Assembly: GCA_044221335.1 (NCBI GenBank)
Contig: JBGAPI010000019.1
Span: 26,042 to 90,041 of the forward strand
Direction of reading: 5' to 3'
From: JBGAPI01 sp044221335
GTDB taxonomy: Bacteria; Pseudomonadota; Gammaproteobacteria; Xanthomonadales; Ahniellaceae
Length of the DNA: 64,000 nt
The notes under the pieces are model-generated. The model had not been told where the DNA came from. It made no database searches and was given only the letters and a program-made list of their open reading frames with translations. Below, one piece after another: positions 17,624 through 26,305 of the stretch. Both the position numbers and the translations under genes were made by a program. Position 1 is the stretch's first letter. Each line of letters starts with the position of its first letter.

Positions 17624-19741
17624 TCAGACCCTCACGACGGCCGCGGCGGGAAGCGCCTCGAGGCCGTCGAGCGTGCCCGGATCGGAATCGGACAGGCTCT
17701 CGCCCAGGACGCCGACCGCCCGGTCGCGCCCGTGCCGCTTGGCCTCCAGCAGGGCGAGGTCGGCGAGACGCAGGGCGTCGTCGAGGCGGATGCCGGCGCA
17801 GGGGCCGAGGAACCACCCGGCGCTGACGCTGAGCTCCGGCGGCAGTGCCGGATCCTTGCGCGGCGCAGCGCGGACCGCGGCGAGACCGCGCGCGACGCTC
17901 TCGCGCACCCTGCCGGCATCGACGCCCTCCAGCACCACCAGGAACTCCTCGCCACCCCAGCGGATCACCCGCTCGTCGGCGCCGGCCTCGGCACGCCAGG
18001 CGGCGACGATCGCCTGCAACGCGGCATCGCCGGCGGCGTGGCCGTGGCGGTCGTTGATCCGCTTGAAGTGATCCGCGTCGATCAGCAGCAGCGCGACGTC
18101 GCCAGGCGACCGCAGGCGCTGCTCGAGACGATGCGCGAGTTCGCGCCGGAAATAGCGCCGATTGCGCGCGCCGGTCAGCGGATCGGCGTCGGCGGCCTCG
18201 GCGAGGTCGCGGTTGGCCTGCTCGACGATCAGGTTCTTCTCGCGCAGGACCCGCTCGACCTTCGCCTTGGCCCGGGCGCGGCTCTGCAGCGACAGCACCA
18301 GCAGCACCGCCAGCAGCAGGCCGCCGGCGAGCAGCAGCCGCACCCGCTGGTGCTGGACGGCCGCCTCCTCGAGGTCGGCGATCCGCGACTTCTGGGCCAC
18401 CAGTTCCGCGTCGCGCTTGCCGGCCTCGTAGCGCGCCGCCACCTCGAGCAGGCGCTGCGACAGTTCCTCCTTCTGCGACTGCGTGACCAGTTCCATCGCC
18501 TCGTGCTCGTGCCGGTAGGAGGCAGCGGCGTCGCCCGCCTCGGCCTCGGCCTTGGCGAGGCTCTGCAGGGTCTCGGCGAGATCGGGTTTTCGGCTCACCT
18601 TGCGCGACAGCTCGACCGCCTGGGCCCACAGTGTCACCGCCTCGGCCGCGCGGCTCTGCCCGAACCGGACCTTCGCCAGCGCATCGAGGGCCTGCTGGCG
18701 CCGCACCGGAACCGCCTTCGCCGACAGTTCGACCGCTTCGAGCGCGTAGCCCTCGGCGATCGACAGCTCGGCCAGGCCGACATGGCAGGAGGCCAGTTCG
18801 GCCAGCAGCAGGATCCGGGCGTCCTCGTTGTCGAGCGCGTCCACCAGGGCCTTCGCCTCGTACAGCGCGACCTTCGCCTCCGGAAATCGGCCCTCGATGT
18901 TGTGCGCGTCCCCGACGTTGATCAGCGTCATCGCGGCGCTGTAGCGGTCGCCGAGCAGGTTGTACGCCTCGATGGCCCGGCGGAAATACGCCACCGACTC
19001 GACCATCTGCTGCCGCAGCCCGTAGACGATGCCGAGCGCGTTGGCGCTGTGGGCGATGCCCTGGGTGTCGTGGCGGGCGTCGGCATGGGTCAGGACGGCG
19101 AGGTGCAGTTCCAGCGCGCGTTGGTAGGCGCCGCGGTCGCGGGCGATGAAGCCGAGGTAGTGGCGGTTGGCATCGGCCTCGTGCTCGCGACCGTCGGCGC
19201 TGTTGATCTCGAGGGAACGCTCGAGCAGCGTCTCGGCCTCGGGCTGGCGGCCGGTGCGGATCATGAGCTGCCCCCGGGTATGCAGGCTGCGGGCCATGGT
19301 GTGGCGGTCGCCGTTCGACTCGGCGAGCGCGAGGGCACGCTGCAGTGCCCCGTCAGCGTCCTCGGTGCGTCGCTCCTGCACCGCCAGCCGACCCCGCAGC
19401 CACCACAGTTCGGCCTCACGCGACGCCAGCCCGGCCTCGGCGAACAGCGCCTCGGCGGCGGCGACATGCGGACGTGCGGCGGCCACGTCCGAGCGCTGCA
19501 GGCCGATCTGCGCCAGCTGCGACTCGGCATCGAACTGCAGTTCGCGCTGCCCCTCGGCAAGCGCGGCGGCCCGCGCCTGCTCCGCCAGCTCGGCGCTCTT
19601 CGACAGGTCGCGGGGCATCGTCTCGCGCGCCTCCGCCAGCAGGGCCGACGCGCCGCCGGCGGGCGGCGGTGCATCCGCCGCCGCGGACGCGGCGACGGCG
19701 GCCAGTCCAAGCAGCACGATCAGCCCTGACAGTCCCCGCAT
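17624..19741 (-). CDS. TPR-containing diguanylate cyclase (GGDEF), periplasmic sensor
   Basis: A 705-residue protein: signal peptide or first membrane helix (GLIVLLGLAAVAASAAADA), a long region of tetratricopeptide repeats up to about residue 440, a coiled coil, a membrane helix (LLLAGGLLLAVLLVLSL), then a GGDEF domain. The domain contains DPLTGARNRRYF, LLLIDADHFKRINDRHGHAA and the intact active-site loop WGGEEF, so cyclic-di-GMP synthesis is likely. No RxxD inhibitory site precedes GGEEF, so product inhibition is not expected. ATG 19741 has GGAGGGATCG just upstream. The TPR part is predicted to sense a periplasmic ligand or partner. Confidence 0.92.
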   Translation of the reverse strand: MRGLSGLIVLLGLAAVAASAAADAPPPAGGASALLAEARETMPRDLSKSAELAEQARAAALAEGQRELQFDAESQLAQIGLQRSDVAAARPHVAAAEALFAEAGLASREAELWWLRGRLAVQERRTEDADGALQRALALAESNGDRHTMARSLHTRGQLMIRTGRQPEAETLLERSLEINSADGREHEADANRHYLGFIARDRGAYQRALELHLAVLTHADARHDTQGIAHSANALGIVYGLRQQMVESVAYFRRAIEAYNLLGDRYSAAMTLINVGDAHNIEGRFPEAKVALYEAKALVDALDNEDARILLLAELASCHVGLAELSIAEGYALEAVELSAKAVPVRRQQALDALAKVRFGQSRAAEAVTLWAQAVELSRKVSRKPDLAETLQSLAKAEAEAGDAAASYRHEHEAMELVTQSQKEELSQRLLEVAARYEAGKRDAELVAQKSRIADLEEAAVQHQRVRLLLAGGLLLAVLLVLSLQSRARAKAKVERVLREKNLIVEQANRDLAEAADADPLTGARNRRYFRRELAHRLEQRLRSPGDVALLLIDADHFKRINDRHGHAAGDAALQAIVAAWRAEAGADERVIRWGGEEFLVVLEGVDAGRVRESVARGLAAVRAAPRKDPALPPELSVSAGWFLGPCAGIRLDDALRLADLALLEAKRHGRDRAVGVLGESLSDSDPGTLDGLEALPAAAVVRV

Positions 19742-19865
19742 CGATCCCTCCCGGCGTCGCCGCATCCTGCCCCGGCGCCGCCGCTGCGACAAGCACCGGC
19801 ATCGACGGGATCGCCGCGCCGCCGCCGGCTGCCTACAATCGGCCGTCCCCCGCCAGGCTGCCGCC

Positions 19866-20552
19866 ATGACCGAGTCCGGAACCGCCGAACCCGCCACCGA
19901 CGAATCGCCCACCCTGCCGCTGCTGACGCCGGTCGAGGCGCGCCTGCTGGGCTGCCTGATCGAGAAGCAGGCGACGACCCCCGAGGTCTATCCGCTGACG
20001 CTCAACGCGGCGGTGCTGGCCTGCAACCAGAAGACCAGCCGCGAGCCGGTGATGAACCTCGATCCGGGCGAGGTCGGCCATGCGCTGCGCGAACTGGAGA
20101 ATCGCGGCCTCGTCTACAGCAACTATTCCGGGCGCGCCAATCGCTACGAGCATCGCTTCGACAAGACCTACCACGTCACCCCGGAACAGCGTGCGCTGCT
20201 CGCCGTGCTGCTGCTGCGTGGACCGCAGACGATCAACGAACTGCTGACCCGCACGGAACGCCTCTCCCGGTTCGCCGATGCCGATGCGGTCCGCTACACG
20301 CTCGAACGCCTCGCCGCGCGACAGCCCGCCAAGGTGGTGTGCCTCGGCCGCGCGCCGGGCCAGCGCGAGGAACGCTACATGCACCTGCTGTGCGGGCCGG
20401 TCGAGGTCTCGACCTGGGCCGCCAGCGTCGCGGCCGAGGGCGGCGACGACGCGGTCCCGCGCGGCGCAGCACGCGACGCGCTGGAGCAGCGAATCGCGGA
20501 ACTGGAGGCGCGGGTGGCGGAGCTCGAGCGCAGGCTCGGCGAGGTGCTCTAG
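19866..20552 (+). CDS. yceH: YceH family protein (DUF480)
   Basis: A 228-residue protein with the YceH signature: LTPVEARLLGCLIEKQATTP, EVYPLTLNAAVLACNQKTSR, then two winged-helix-like repeats (ALRELENRGLVY, TLERLAARQPAKVV). A C-terminal coiled coil (ALEQRIAELEARVAELERRL) resembles that of family members. The function is not established. It is divergent from the GGDEF gene, with 124 bp between starts. Confidence 0.9.
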   Translation: MTESGTAEPATDESPTLPLLTPVEARLLGCLIEKQATTPEVYPLTLNAAVLACNQKTSREPVMNLDPGEVGHALRELENRGLVYSNYSGRANRYEHRFDKTYHVTPEQRALLAVLLLRGPQTINELLTRTERLSRFADADAVRYTLERLAARQPAKVVCLGRAPGQREERYMHLLCGPVEVSTWAASVAAEGGDDAVPRGAARDALEQRIAELEARVAELERRLGEVL

Positions 20553-20605
20553 GGCGTCCGCCGGCCGCCCTCGCGCGATCACCTCGCCATCGCGCGCTGC
20601 GCGGC

Positions 20606-21646
20606 CTATTCGATCGGTACGCGCACCGTCGTCTCCAGCGCCTCCGGCGCCGTCGTTGCCGGGTCGCTGACGTACAGCTCGATCCGGTGGCCGGTCTCCT
20701 TCTTCCCGGAGACCGCGAGCCAGGCTGTCGCCTTGGTGTGGGTGTCGACCAGCTTGTCGTAGGGGCCGACGTGCTTGAAGTCGACCACCTTGCCGGCGAA
20801 GGTACTCGCGGCCTTGACCCGACCGGCGGGAGCGGCATCGTTGCGTTCGACCGGGATGCCGGCATCGAACGACCAGGAATCGGCCGTGTGCGCGGTCACG
20901 ACCGTGTACGGCGCACCCGCGAGCGCGATGCCGCCGGCCTTGGCGAAGCCACTGATCTCGCCATAGGCGCCGCCGAGGACCTGCGCGCTGGCGGTGGCAT
21001 CGAACGACGCGGTGAGCCCCTCGATCACGTAGGCCGGCTTGGCCTCGACCGTCGCCTCGGTCGCGACGACGCCGGCGATGTCGGTGTTCGGCAGCTTCTC
21101 CACCAGCGCCTTCAGGTTGGCCAGTCCGAGATCGTAGTCCGCGCCGACGTTCTTCTCGATCGAGCCCTTCATGAAGCGGCCGATGACCCCGAACAGGAAG
21201 GACTTGTCGAACTTGATCGGCAGCTCGCTGTCGAAGCCCCAGGTCACGCGCGTGCCCTCGCCCTCGGCGGCGAGATCGAAATAGGCGTTGGCAGTGCCGA
21301 AGTCGCCGAAGTCGAGTGCGGTCTCGACGCGCTTGCCCGGATCGAGCCGGGCAATCGTCTGGCTGCCGCTACCGACGTCGGGATGCTCGCTCGCCCACGC
21401 CAGCTTCGCGCCGACGCCGCGCGCGGGACCGCTGAAGGTGTACTTCGTCGCCGGATCCTTCTTCGCCCACGGCGACCACTCGTTGAAGCGGCCGTAGCCG
21501 TCGAGCATGGCGTAGACCAGTGACGGCGGGCGGGCGATCACCACGCTGCGCGACGCCGCGGCCTTGTTCGGCAACAGGAAGGCGATGCCCGACGCTCCCA
21601 CGACGAGCACGACGATGGCGAGGAGAATGCGCTTGATCCACTTCAT
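20606..21646 (-). CDS. SRPBCC (polyketide-cyclase-like) protein fused to GyrI-like domain
   Basis: A 346-residue protein with one N-terminal membrane anchor (ILLAIVVLVVGASGIAFLLP). An SRPBCC ligand-binding domain follows (ARPPSLVYAMLDGYGRFNEW, then ELPIKFDKSFLFGVIGRFM), and then a GyrI-like effector-binding domain near the C-terminus (TFAGKVVDFKHVGPYDKL, HRIELYVSD). The combination occurs in uncharacterised proteobacterial proteins and suggests binding of a hydrophobic small molecule. ATG 21646 is the anchor start. Confidence 0.82.
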   Translation of the reverse strand: MKWIKRILLAIVVLVVGASGIAFLLPNKAAASRSVVIARPPSLVYAMLDGYGRFNEWSPWAKKDPATKYTFSGPARGVGAKLAWASEHPDVGSGSQTIARLDPGKRVETALDFGDFGTANAYFDLAAEGEGTRVTWGFDSELPIKFDKSFLFGVIGRFMKGSIEKNVGADYDLGLANLKALVEKLPNTDIAGVVATEATVEAKPAYVIEGLTASFDATASAQVLGGAYGEISGFAKAGGIALAGAPYTVVTAHTADSWSFDAGIPVERNDAAPAGRVKAASTFAGKVVDFKHVGPYDKLVDTHTKATAWLAVSGKKETGHRIELYVSDPATTAPEALETTVRVPIE

Positions 21647-22097
21647 GACGGGGCTCCGAGGCGAGGGACACTGGCGGACAGGATGGTATCGCGACGCCGA
21701 GCGAGCCAGTGCCAGGCACGGCAAGTCCGCCGCTGCGGAACAGCGGGTCCCCGCCGGGAGTGCCCAGGCGCATCGGCCCTACCCCTTCGAAACGCGGACA
21801 GGCGCAGCCAGCGCAGCGAGCAGGAATTCCCGGTGCGACGCGTCGCGATTCTTCGACGACGGGTTCGAATCACACCCGGGCGGGGACGGACCCAGAAATC
21901 GTGTTGTTGGAGCGTGTGTTCGCGACTAGCGTTGGCAGCGCTCGGTTCGTGATCACCCCACTCCGATGTCGGCCCATCGCAGGTCGACTGCCACCGGAAG
22001 GCGCATCGGGTGGTTCTCGCGAGCGAGCACTTCCCGAATTCGAAAGGACACCCGAATTCGGCCCGCTCCATTCGACTATCCAACAAGGACGTTGATC
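21647..22097. other. Intergenic stretch without a convincing gene
   Basis: About 450 bp of lower coding quality. Short ORFs overlap on both strands and none has a ribosome site and a plausible protein. Near 21845-21870 one frame reads SRFFDDGFES, which resembles the FxxGFE tail of xanthomonad secreted proteins and could be a gene remnant. The last 60 bp carry the ribosome site of the small peptide gene. Confidence 0.4.
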
Positions 22098-22268
22098 ATG
22101 AAGACCTACATCGCGGCATTCGTCATGGGGGTCGCCCTTGGCGCCTTCGCGCACGACGCACACGCCATCTTCATCGGCCCCGGCTTCATCTGTGGCGAGA
22201 TCGCCTGCTGCAGCACAAAGCCCAACGGTGCCTGCTGGCCGCGCAGCGATCCACCCGTGACCCAGTAG
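22098..22268 (+). CDS. Small secreted cysteine-containing peptide (56 aa)
   Basis: ATG 22098 is preceded by AAGGA at 22085-22089, a good ribosome site. The 56-residue product begins MKTYIAAFVMGVALGAFAHD, a Sec signal peptide with probable cleavage around AHA (residue 23). The mature part is about 33 residues with four cysteines in the segment FICGEIACCSTKPNGACW, enough for two disulfides. No homologue is recognised. It lies 302 bp upstream of an ADOP-like permease on the same strand; they could form a peptide-exporter or sensor pair, but this is only a position-based idea. Confidence 0.6.
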   Translation: MKTYIAAFVMGVALGAFAHDAHAIFIGPGFICGEIACCSTKPNGACWPRSDPPVTQ

Positions 22269-22570
22269 TCCGTCGTCGATGGCAGCCGAGCGACTCTCGA
22301 TTGCATCGGGCATGGCGGGAGCGATTCCCGCCCGCCGCACGGCACCGGGGTCCATCGAGGTCGCTCGGGCTGCCATGGCGCGTGAAGTCGGGAACGGCCG
22401 AGTGGAACGTCCGACGACCTCGGCCGTCCGGGTGGTCTCCCGATCGTCGAACCTCGTCGGAAATGCCATCCTGGCCGGCAAGACGCTATCCCCCTTGGGC
22501 AGGCCCGCGACCGTTGGGATTCGCAACTCCGGACCGTAAGCTCCCGCAGAACTCGCCACCGGCATCGCCC
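22269..22570. other. Gap between the peptide and permease genes
   Basis: Short overlapping ORFs on both strands (for example 22279-22539 on plus) have low-complexity translations and no ribosome site. I see no RNA motif or clear promoter here. Confidence 0.4.
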
Positions 22571-25000
22571 ATGCATTTCGCGTTGAGACGTTTTCGATCC
22601 GAGCGGATCATCGTCACGCTTCGACTTCTCCTCGCGGCCGCGACAGCCTGTGCGTGGATGATCGCGGCGGCATTGAAGCCGATGTTCACTCAGGCCGTTT
22701 GGACCGGGCTGCCGGGCCAGCAGCGCGCGCATACGCTCGGAAGGATCGCGACGGACAGCCCGTCCGTGCAGTTGGGTTTCGGCTTGCGCTCCTACGAAAC
22801 CCTGGCGGAATGGTCGAAGCGGCGCAATGGCTACGCGGCCTGCGGACATGCCTCCGGGTCGATGAACTTTCCCGACGGCCAGCGCGCATCGGTACGGCTC
22901 GTGACTCGCGACTGTCTGGGCGCCCTCGCTGCCCCCCTGATCGCTGGGCGACTGTTCGACGGCATCGAGCACGCGACCGGCACCTCGTCGCGCGTCTGCA
23001 TCGTGTCGCAGCGATTCGCGGAACGTCTTCCGGGGCAGGTCGAGGTCGGAAAGACCCTGCATGGAGTGGATCGCGACTGCACGATCGTCGGCATCATCGC
23101 GGCCGGAGTCGCCGGCTTTTCCCCGGACGGCGGCAACGACGACCTCTGGATGCCGCTCGAGTCCAGTCCGGGAGTGGCCTTCAGCCAGCTCGCCGATCTG
23201 GAATCGATGCCGATGATCCATCTGGCCATCGTCGCAGACCGGGTCGATGCGCCTGCCCCGAGTCGCGACGAACTCGAGGCGCTGCTGCACGGCACGACCG
23301 ACTTCGCAAACCCGCAACGACTGGTCGTCGAGCCCGGAGTGTCGACGGACATCGGGCGGAGCCGTGACATCGCGAGCCTGCAGTCGACCGCGTTCCTCGT
23401 CGCGCTCGCCCTTTTCATCGCCACCCTGGGCAATAGTGCTCTGCTGAACGAGAGCATGCTGATGGCGCGCCGAGACACGCTCGCGATCCGGACCGCCGTC
23501 GGGGCGAGTCCGGCACGTCTCCTTCGCGAGCTCGTCGCCGAGTCGGCCGTCATCGCGCTGCTGGGATCGTTGATCGGCGTGCTGGCGGCGTTCGGACTGC
23601 TGCAGCTCGCGATCGACATCGACGTCGACAGCTACTCCGCCGGCACCACCGTCCCTGCGGCGATGGTCGCCGGACCCGTGGCGTTCGCGCTGGCGGCCAC
23701 GCTCGTCCAGCTCATCGTCGCCACGGTGATTTCGTCGCTACGGCACGTGGGAATGACCGGAAGCAACCTGGCCGAGGCGCTCGCCCGCAGCCGGTCGTCG
23801 ACCCTCCTGAAATGGATGCTGCGCGTCCAGCTGTTCGCCGCCGCGCTGGTCCTGATGGTCACGGTGGCGTCGATCGGGAGGTTCTATCGCCTGCTCCCGT
23901 CCGATGCCGGAATGGACATGAACGACATGACGATCGTTCGAATCCGGGATTCGCAGTTCCGATTCATGTCGGACGATCCGCGCATCCAGCCCATCGTCCG
24001 GGAGTCACTCGGACGGCTGAGGTCGATTCCCGGGATCGACTCCGCATCGGTCGCGAACCTGGCGCCGGTCGGAATCGACGACGAGTTCCGGAAACTCGAG
24101 TTCCCGGGCCGCACCAAGCCGATCAACGTCAGGATCGTCCGTGTGTTCGATCGCTACTCCACTGCGGTCGGGCTGCAGATCCTGCGCGGGACCGCGAAGG
24201 ATTTCGACGAGATGGCACCGGCAACCGCCTTCATCGACGACGCCTTGCTCGCGCGATACCAGGGGACGCCACCGGACACCGTCCGCTTCGTCCACGCGAT
24301 CGGCGCCTCCGGGACACGGGAGTACCAGGTGCGGGGCGTCGTGCGCCGCATGATCCATGCGACAACCCGGGGGCCTGCGGCCAGTCCGATCTGGCAGCCC
24401 AATCCGGACGATCCGTACAGCAACGGCGAGTTCCCAACCCTCTACCTGCCCTACGACGGTTTCGCCGACCCGGTATTCATCGTGCGGTCGCGACTGCCGC
24501 CCGGCGACATCGCCCGACGCATCGGCGAGCTGTGGAAGCAGGCGTCGCCGACCGGCCGGGTCGCCTCGTTCATCACGGCGAGCGAGACGCTGCAGGCGCT
24601 CGTCGCGAAGGAAAAGCTGATTGGGATCGTGTTCGGCATCGGCAGCATCACCTTGCTGCTGATCGTGACCGCCGCGATGTTCGGCTCGATCGCGGTGACG
24701 ATGGCCACGCGGCAGCGGCACTCGGCGATCGCGCTGGCCCTGGGCGCGCGCCCCATGCGACTGCTGCGACGCGAACTCGGCGGGTCGGCGACGTCGAGCC
24801 TGCTGTCGACATTTGCCGCGCTGCCGCTCGCCTATTTCGTCGTGGCCATCACCGGCGATGCGATTCCGATGGACACTGCGGAGGCCATCCGCTGTTTCGG
24901 CATTTCGGCGAGCATCATGGTCGTCGTGGCGGTCGCAGCGATACTGCCGCTGACGATCCGCATCGCGAACACGAATCCCAACGTGCTGCTGCGCGTGTAG
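22571..25000 (+). CDS. ADOP-like duplicated MacB-type permease
   Basis: An 809-residue permease with the FtsX/MacB plan twice: an N-terminal helix (TLRLLLAAATACAWMIAAAL), a periplasmic domain with VCIVSQRFAERLPG, a helix block with RRDTLAIRTAVGASPARLLR, a second periplasmic domain (VFDRYSTAVGLQILRG, AFIDDALLARY), and a last block with RQRHSAIALALGARPMRLLR ending NPNVLLRV. It lacks the soluble ADOP prefix domain present in the 13.8-kb paralogue. No ATPase gene is near. Its wobble positions look less G+C-rich than neighbouring genes, a possible sign of recent arrival. The start is at ATG 22571 (MHFALRRF). Confidence 0.85.
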   Translation: MHFALRRFRSERIIVTLRLLLAAATACAWMIAAALKPMFTQAVWTGLPGQQRAHTLGRIATDSPSVQLGFGLRSYETLAEWSKRRNGYAACGHASGSMNFPDGQRASVRLVTRDCLGALAAPLIAGRLFDGIEHATGTSSRVCIVSQRFAERLPGQVEVGKTLHGVDRDCTIVGIIAAGVAGFSPDGGNDDLWMPLESSPGVAFSQLADLESMPMIHLAIVADRVDAPAPSRDELEALLHGTTDFANPQRLVVEPGVSTDIGRSRDIASLQSTAFLVALALFIATLGNSALLNESMLMARRDTLAIRTAVGASPARLLRELVAESAVIALLGSLIGVLAAFGLLQLAIDIDVDSYSAGTTVPAAMVAGPVAFALAATLVQLIVATVISSLRHVGMTGSNLAEALARSRSSTLLKWMLRVQLFAAALVLMVTVASIGRFYRLLPSDAGMDMNDMTIVRIRDSQFRFMSDDPRIQPIVRESLGRLRSIPGIDSASVANLAPVGIDDEFRKLEFPGRTKPINVRIVRVFDRYSTAVGLQILRGTAKDFDEMAPATAFIDDALLARYQGTPPDTVRFVHAIGASGTREYQVRGVVRRMIHATTRGPAASPIWQPNPDDPYSNGEFPTLYLPYDGFADPVFIVRSRLPPGDIARRIGELWKQASPTGRVASFITASETLQALVAKEKLIGIVFGIGSITLLLIVTAAMFGSIAVTMATRQRHSAIALALGARPMRLLRRELGGSATSSLLSTFAALPLAYFVVAITGDAIPMDTAEAIRCFGISASIMVVVAVAAILPLTIRIANTNPNVLLRV

Positions 25001-25018
25001 AGCGGGCCCTGGCCCGCT
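25001..25018 (+). terminator. Perfect hairpin directly after the permease stop codon
   Basis: AGCGGGCC, two bases, GGCCCGCT, beginning right after TAG at 24998-25000. There is no T-run, so it is a candidate Rho-type or RNA-stabilising end. Confidence 0.45.
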
Positions 25019-25119
25019 GCCCTTGATCCGGACGTCCCGACGGCGCGGCCCAGGTGCCGCTCCACGACTTCGGGCGAATCGTCCGGGGACGGGCCTCGGC
25101 CGCCCATCCGGGGTGCTTC

Positions 25120-25147
25120 GGCGACGGCGCGCAGTGCGCGCCCTACG
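25120..25147 (-). repeat. Single copy of the TAGGGCGCGC palindromic repeat containing the moeB stop
   Basis: On the minus strand it reads CGTAGGGCGCGCACTGCGCG..., the same family as the 68-bp arrays at 29.2 and 31.6 kb. The TAG at its 5' end is the stop codon of the moeB-type gene. Confidence 0.75.
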
Positions 25148-26279
25148 ACGCGCAACCGGGGTCCGGCACCGAGGTCAGCGGCCGCGCCAGCGCCGCCGCC
25201 GAACATCCCGGACAATCCGGATCCCGCGCCAGCCGCAGCTCCCGGAACCGTGCCCCGAGCGCATCGAAGCACAGCACCCGCCCGACCAGTGGCGTGCCGA
25301 TGCCGGCCAGCCACTTGATCGCCTCGTTCGCCTGCAGCAACCCGATGATGCCCGGCACCACCCCGAGCACGCCGGCGGCGGCGCAGTTCGGGGCATCTTC
25401 CGGGGCGGGCGGCTCGGGGAAAAAGCAGCGGTAGCACGGCGCATCGGCGCGCGCGGTGCCGGCGGCGAACACGCTGGCCTGGCCCTCGAAGCGGTGCACC
25501 GCGCCGTAGACCAGCGGTTTTCCGAGTCGAATGCAGGCGTCGTTGACGAGATAGCGGGTCGGGAAGTTGTCGCTACCGTCGAGCACCAGGTCGACATCGG
25601 CGAGCAGCGCCAGGACGTTGTCGGCGCCGATCCGCGCCTCGACCGGCTCGATCGCCAGGAGCGGATTCAGCGCGCGCATCGCGGCGGCGGCCGACGCGGC
25701 TTTCGGCGTGCCGACGCCGTCGTCGCGATGGATCACCTGCCGCTGCAGATTGGAACGCTCGATGCGATCGTCGTCGATCACCCGGAGGAAGCCGACGCCG
25801 GCCGCGGCGAGGTACAGCGCCGCCGGCGCGCCCAGGCCGCCGGCGCCGATCAGCGCGACCCGCGATGCCGCCAGTCGCCGCTGTCCGGCGACGCCGAACT
25901 CGGGCAGCAGCAGATGCCGCGAGTAGCGTTCCTGCTCGGCCGGCAGCAGCGCCGATTCGGCGCGGAGCGGCAGGCCGGCCGCGCGCCACGACGGCATGCC
26001 GCCGTCGACCGATGTCGCCCGAGCGTAGCCGAGCGAGCGGGCCAGGTCGCAGGCGCGCAGCGAGCGCTTGCCCGACTGGCAGAAGAAGATCAGTGCGGTG
26101 CCGCGATCGGCGATCGTGCGGGGCAGCTCCTCGACCAGCGTCGACAGCGGCAGCGTCCGCGCCGCCTGCGGCACGCCCAGCGCCCATTCATTGGCATCGC
26201 GCACGTCGACCAGCACGGCGCCGGCCGCGAGCGCCGCCGGAACGTCGGCGGCGGGAATCGAATCGGAGACGTCGCTCAT
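25143..26279 (-). CDS. moeB: Rhodanese-MoeB/ThiF fusion (molybdopterin-synthase adenylyltransferase / sulfur carrier activation)
   Basis: A 378-residue protein. Residues about 10-105 are a rhodanese domain with active-site loop FFCQSGKRS (Cys67). Residues about 118-370 are a ThiF/MoeB E1-like adenylyltransferase with GAGGLGAPAALYLAAAGVG, the DNFPTRYLVNDA segment and zinc cysteines CYRC and CPGC. It adenylates the C-terminus of MoaD- or ThiS-type carriers and may transfer sulfur through the rhodanese Cys. Here the rhodanese domain comes first, the reverse of the MOCS3/Uba4 order. It is third after mobA and moeA, 26 bp downstream. The stop lies in a dispersed repeat. Confidence 0.9.
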   Translation of the reverse strand: MSDVSDSIPAADVPAALAAGAVLVDVRDANEWALGVPQAARTLPLSTLVEELPRTIADRGTALIFFCQSGKRSLRACDLARSLGYARATSVDGGMPSWRAAGLPLRAESALLPAEQERYSRHLLLPEFGVAGQRRLAASRVALIGAGGLGAPAALYLAAAGVGFLRVIDDDRIERSNLQRQVIHRDDGVGTPKAASAAAAMRALNPLLAIEPVEARIGADNVLALLADVDLVLDGSDNFPTRYLVNDACIRLGKPLVYGAVHRFEGQASVFAAGTARADAPCYRCFFPEPPAPEDAPNCAAAGVLGVVPGIIGLLQANEAIKWLAGIGTPLVGRVLCFDALGARFRELRLARDPDCPGCSAAALARPLTSVPDPGCAS

Positions 26280-26305
26280 CCGGCCATGGTGGCGAGCGGA
26301 CCCGG

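Noticed and set aside
21870..22565. 231-codon minus-strand frame over the small peptide gene
   Set aside because: No ribosome site, no recognisable domain and mixed composition. The plus-strand peptide has a signal sequence and a ribosome site.
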